A stretch of 35,682 nucleotides of DNA from positions 1 through 35,682 of the forward strand of contig JAERSV010000005.1 in NCBI GenBank assembly GCA_016845345.1. Reading direction: 5' to 3'. Below the pieces are notes generated by a model, which was given only the letters and a program-made list of their open reading frames with translations, had not been told where the DNA came from and searched no databases. This document shows positions 34,984 to 35,682 of this stretch, in pieces. This stretch comes from Methanobacteriota archaeon. GTDB lineage: Archaea; Thermoplasmatota; Poseidoniia; Poseidoniales; Thalassarchaeaceae. How positions within the stretch are numbered: position 1 is the first letter of the stretch; the number at the start of each line of letters is the position of its first letter. Made by a program: the position numbers and the translations under genes.

Positions 34984-35405
34984 TTATTTTGTGATAAGTC
35001 ACCGTGAATAAAACGCTCAACTACGTTACGATTCATTAATTTCAAATTTTCACACTTAGCAATCAATTTGGCGTGGATAATATCTGCCAAATCATTAGGG
35101 TCATGAGTCCCACAAGTGAATGCATCAATCGCTAACCAACCCTTTTCCGAGTAACAGTGAGCAGTGACATGGCTCTCATCAATTAGAACAATTGCAGCAA
35201 ATCCCGGTGGGCTTTCAACCCCATCAAACACCTCACAATGTGCGTGTACTTCTTTGACTCCACACTCGTTCACACTCGAGCGTAGAAGTGATAATACCCA
35301 AGTATCAATTTCTTCAACTCCTGGATTAAAATTGACATAGTCAAGATAGACATGGCGGCCATGGGCAAATCGTTCATCTAAGCCATCAGTCAGGTTGTTC
35401 ACCAC
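34977..35405 (-). CDS. speH: S-adenosylmethionine decarboxylase proenzyme
   Basis: It forms decarboxylated AdoMet, the aminopropyl donor for spermidine. The 142-residue proenzyme should cut itself at Glu77-Ser78 in IDESHVTAH, turning Ser78 into the pyruvoyl group. His83 and Cys98 (AFTCG) lie five and twenty residues after that serine, exactly the spacing of Ser63, His68 and Cys83 in the Thermotoga enzyme, so it should be active. The start is GTG 35405 or the next GTG at 35402. Archaeal paralogues can be arginine decarboxylases, so substrate choice is not fully settled. It heads the minus-strand run to the deoxyhypusine-synthase, DDAH and M28 genes. Confidence 0.9.
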   Translation of the reverse strand: MVNNLTDGLDERFAHGRHVYLDYVNFNPGVEEIDTWVLSLLRSSVNECGVKEVHAHCEVFDGVESPPGFAAIVLIDESHVTAHCYSEKGWLAIDAFTCGTHDPNDLADIIHAKLIAKCENLKLMNRNVVERFIHGDLSQNKE

Positions 35406-35496
35406 TTACCGCGAGGCGGGGTGATATTTCAATTCAACACTGTTCGATAATAACAAATAATCATCCAATTGTGATAGAGTCAAGTTTGTGTTTTGG

Positions 35497-35513
35497 TGCA
35501 GAGGGCAGGATTT
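35497..35513 (-). repeat. Extra copy of the tRNA 3' end, followed by CCA
   Basis: The 17 bases TGCAGAGGGCAGGATTT are identical to 35654-35670, the 3' end of the tRNA on the minus strand, 157 bases away. Read on the minus strand this copy ends CCTCTGCACCA, so CCA follows the discriminator base directly, whereas the tRNA gene itself reads TGCATCA. It could be an attachment-site remnant or a copy of a mature tRNA end. Confidence 0.7.
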
Positions 35514-35620
35514 CAAACGGTCTGATGCTTCCTTCCCGCTGGTCAGTCCAGCATCAAACTCCAGCGTCAAATGGCTAATAATCCGCTACAATCATTTGAC
35601 GCGGAGTTCAAATCCTGCCC
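35503..35620. repeat. Nested inverted repeats able to fold as a three-way junction (candidate structured RNA)
   Basis: Three helices tile the element. Helix A pairs GGGCAGGATTT (35503-35513) with AAATCCTGCCC (35610-35620), 11 bp. Helix B pairs TGATGCT (35523-35529) with AGCATCA (35550-35556), with an alternative GCTGG/CCAGC hairpin. Helix C pairs AACTCC plus GCGTCAAATG (35557-35562, 35564-35573) with CATTTGACGC plus GGAGTT (35593-35608), 16 bp with one bulged A and a 19-base loop. Helix B abuts helix C directly, and one base separates C from A. The outer arms repeat tRNA T-arm sequence. No open reading frame is present. It may be a non-coding RNA of either strand, a MITE-like element, or an integration scar; no poly-T terminator was seen. 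Confidence 0.6.
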
Positions 35621-35653
35621 AGGTGAAATCTGCTGATTTATACTGAAATATGA

Positions 35654-35682
35654 TGCAGAGGGCAGGATTTGAACCTGCGAAC
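35654..35682 (-). tRNA. 3' part of a tRNA, cut by window edge (isotype unsure, perhaps Leu)
   Basis: On the minus strand the sequence gives a full T-arm, GCAGG-TTCAAAT-CCTGC, then the acceptor strand CCTCTGC and discriminator A; CCA is not encoded. The bases before the T-arm (GTTC) would suit either a long variable arm or a class I variable loop. The A73 discriminator with a long arm would indicate tRNA-Leu, but the anticodon lies outside the window. Confidence 0.85.

Noticed and set aside
35503-35620. A complete second tRNA, possibly with an intron
   Set aside because: The 7-base ends pair, but TTCAAAT runs directly into the acceptor strand with no room for a T-stem, and no D-arm or anticodon arm can be drawn.
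1-35682. CRISPR array, restriction-modification or toxin-antitoxin system
   Set aside because: No regularly spaced repeats and no nuclease, methylase or toxin-antitoxin pair were recognised among the genes.

Overview
The window looks like chromosomal DNA of an archaeon of the Thermoplasmatota, most likely a marine Group II (Poseidoniia) relative. The archaeal markers are ribosomal protein eL20 (LX), prefoldin alpha, the SRP receptor FtsY, a geranylgeranylglyceryl-phosphate (GGGP) synthase with a ferredoxin and a reductase-like partner, a deoxyhypusine-synthase-family enzyme and an archaeal-style beta-CASP RNase. It is AT-rich and gene-dense, many starts carry GGAGG/GGTGAT-type Shine-Dalgarno sequences, and bacterial-type genes (uvrA, DUF1844) are mixed in. 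The group-level assignment is inferred from gene content and was not tested by a search.

Layout. 1-291 is the end of a membrane protein cut by the window edge. 292-6550 (minus strand) is one compact run: prefoldin alpha, FtsY, a 1051-residue surface protein, a DUF1844 protein and a membrane-anchored degenerate receiver protein. 6666-11824 is a glycan and sugar-nucleotide island: a CapD/FlaA1-like dehydratase, an extended SDR, a sugar kinase fused to a nucleotidyltransferase, and an opposing GT4 glycosyltransferase. It lies between eL20 (11895-12167) and prefoldin alpha, genes that are commonly neighbours in archaea.

12220-16948 (plus) holds a membrane-anchored subtilase, an actin/MreB-like ATPase that overlaps it, and a long coiled-coil protein. 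16954-18681 (minus) is a lipid cluster: ferredoxin, a short geranylgeranyl-reductase-like flavoprotein and GGGP synthase. 18925-20606 (plus) holds a beta-CASP RNase and a small basic zinc-ribbon protein. After these come a TauE/SafE permease (minus), MoeA, UvrA, PurL and PurQ (plus), a zinc-finger protein (minus), an M50 site-2 protease (plus), and a minus-strand run of AdoMet decarboxylase, deoxyhypusine-synthase-family enzyme, DDAH-like hydrolase and M28 lipoprotein peptidase.

The right end holds the 3' part of a minus-strand tRNA. Beside it is a compact inverted-repeat element that can fold into a three-way junction and carries extra copies of the tRNA 3' sequence. This is the least explained structure in the window. 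No gene-free stretch exceeds 300 bases; the longest are 35406-35653, which holds that element, and 18682-18924, which holds only a short imperfect repeat (GAAAAGCAACAC / GAAAAGCAATAC) and a possible N-terminal extension of the RNase.
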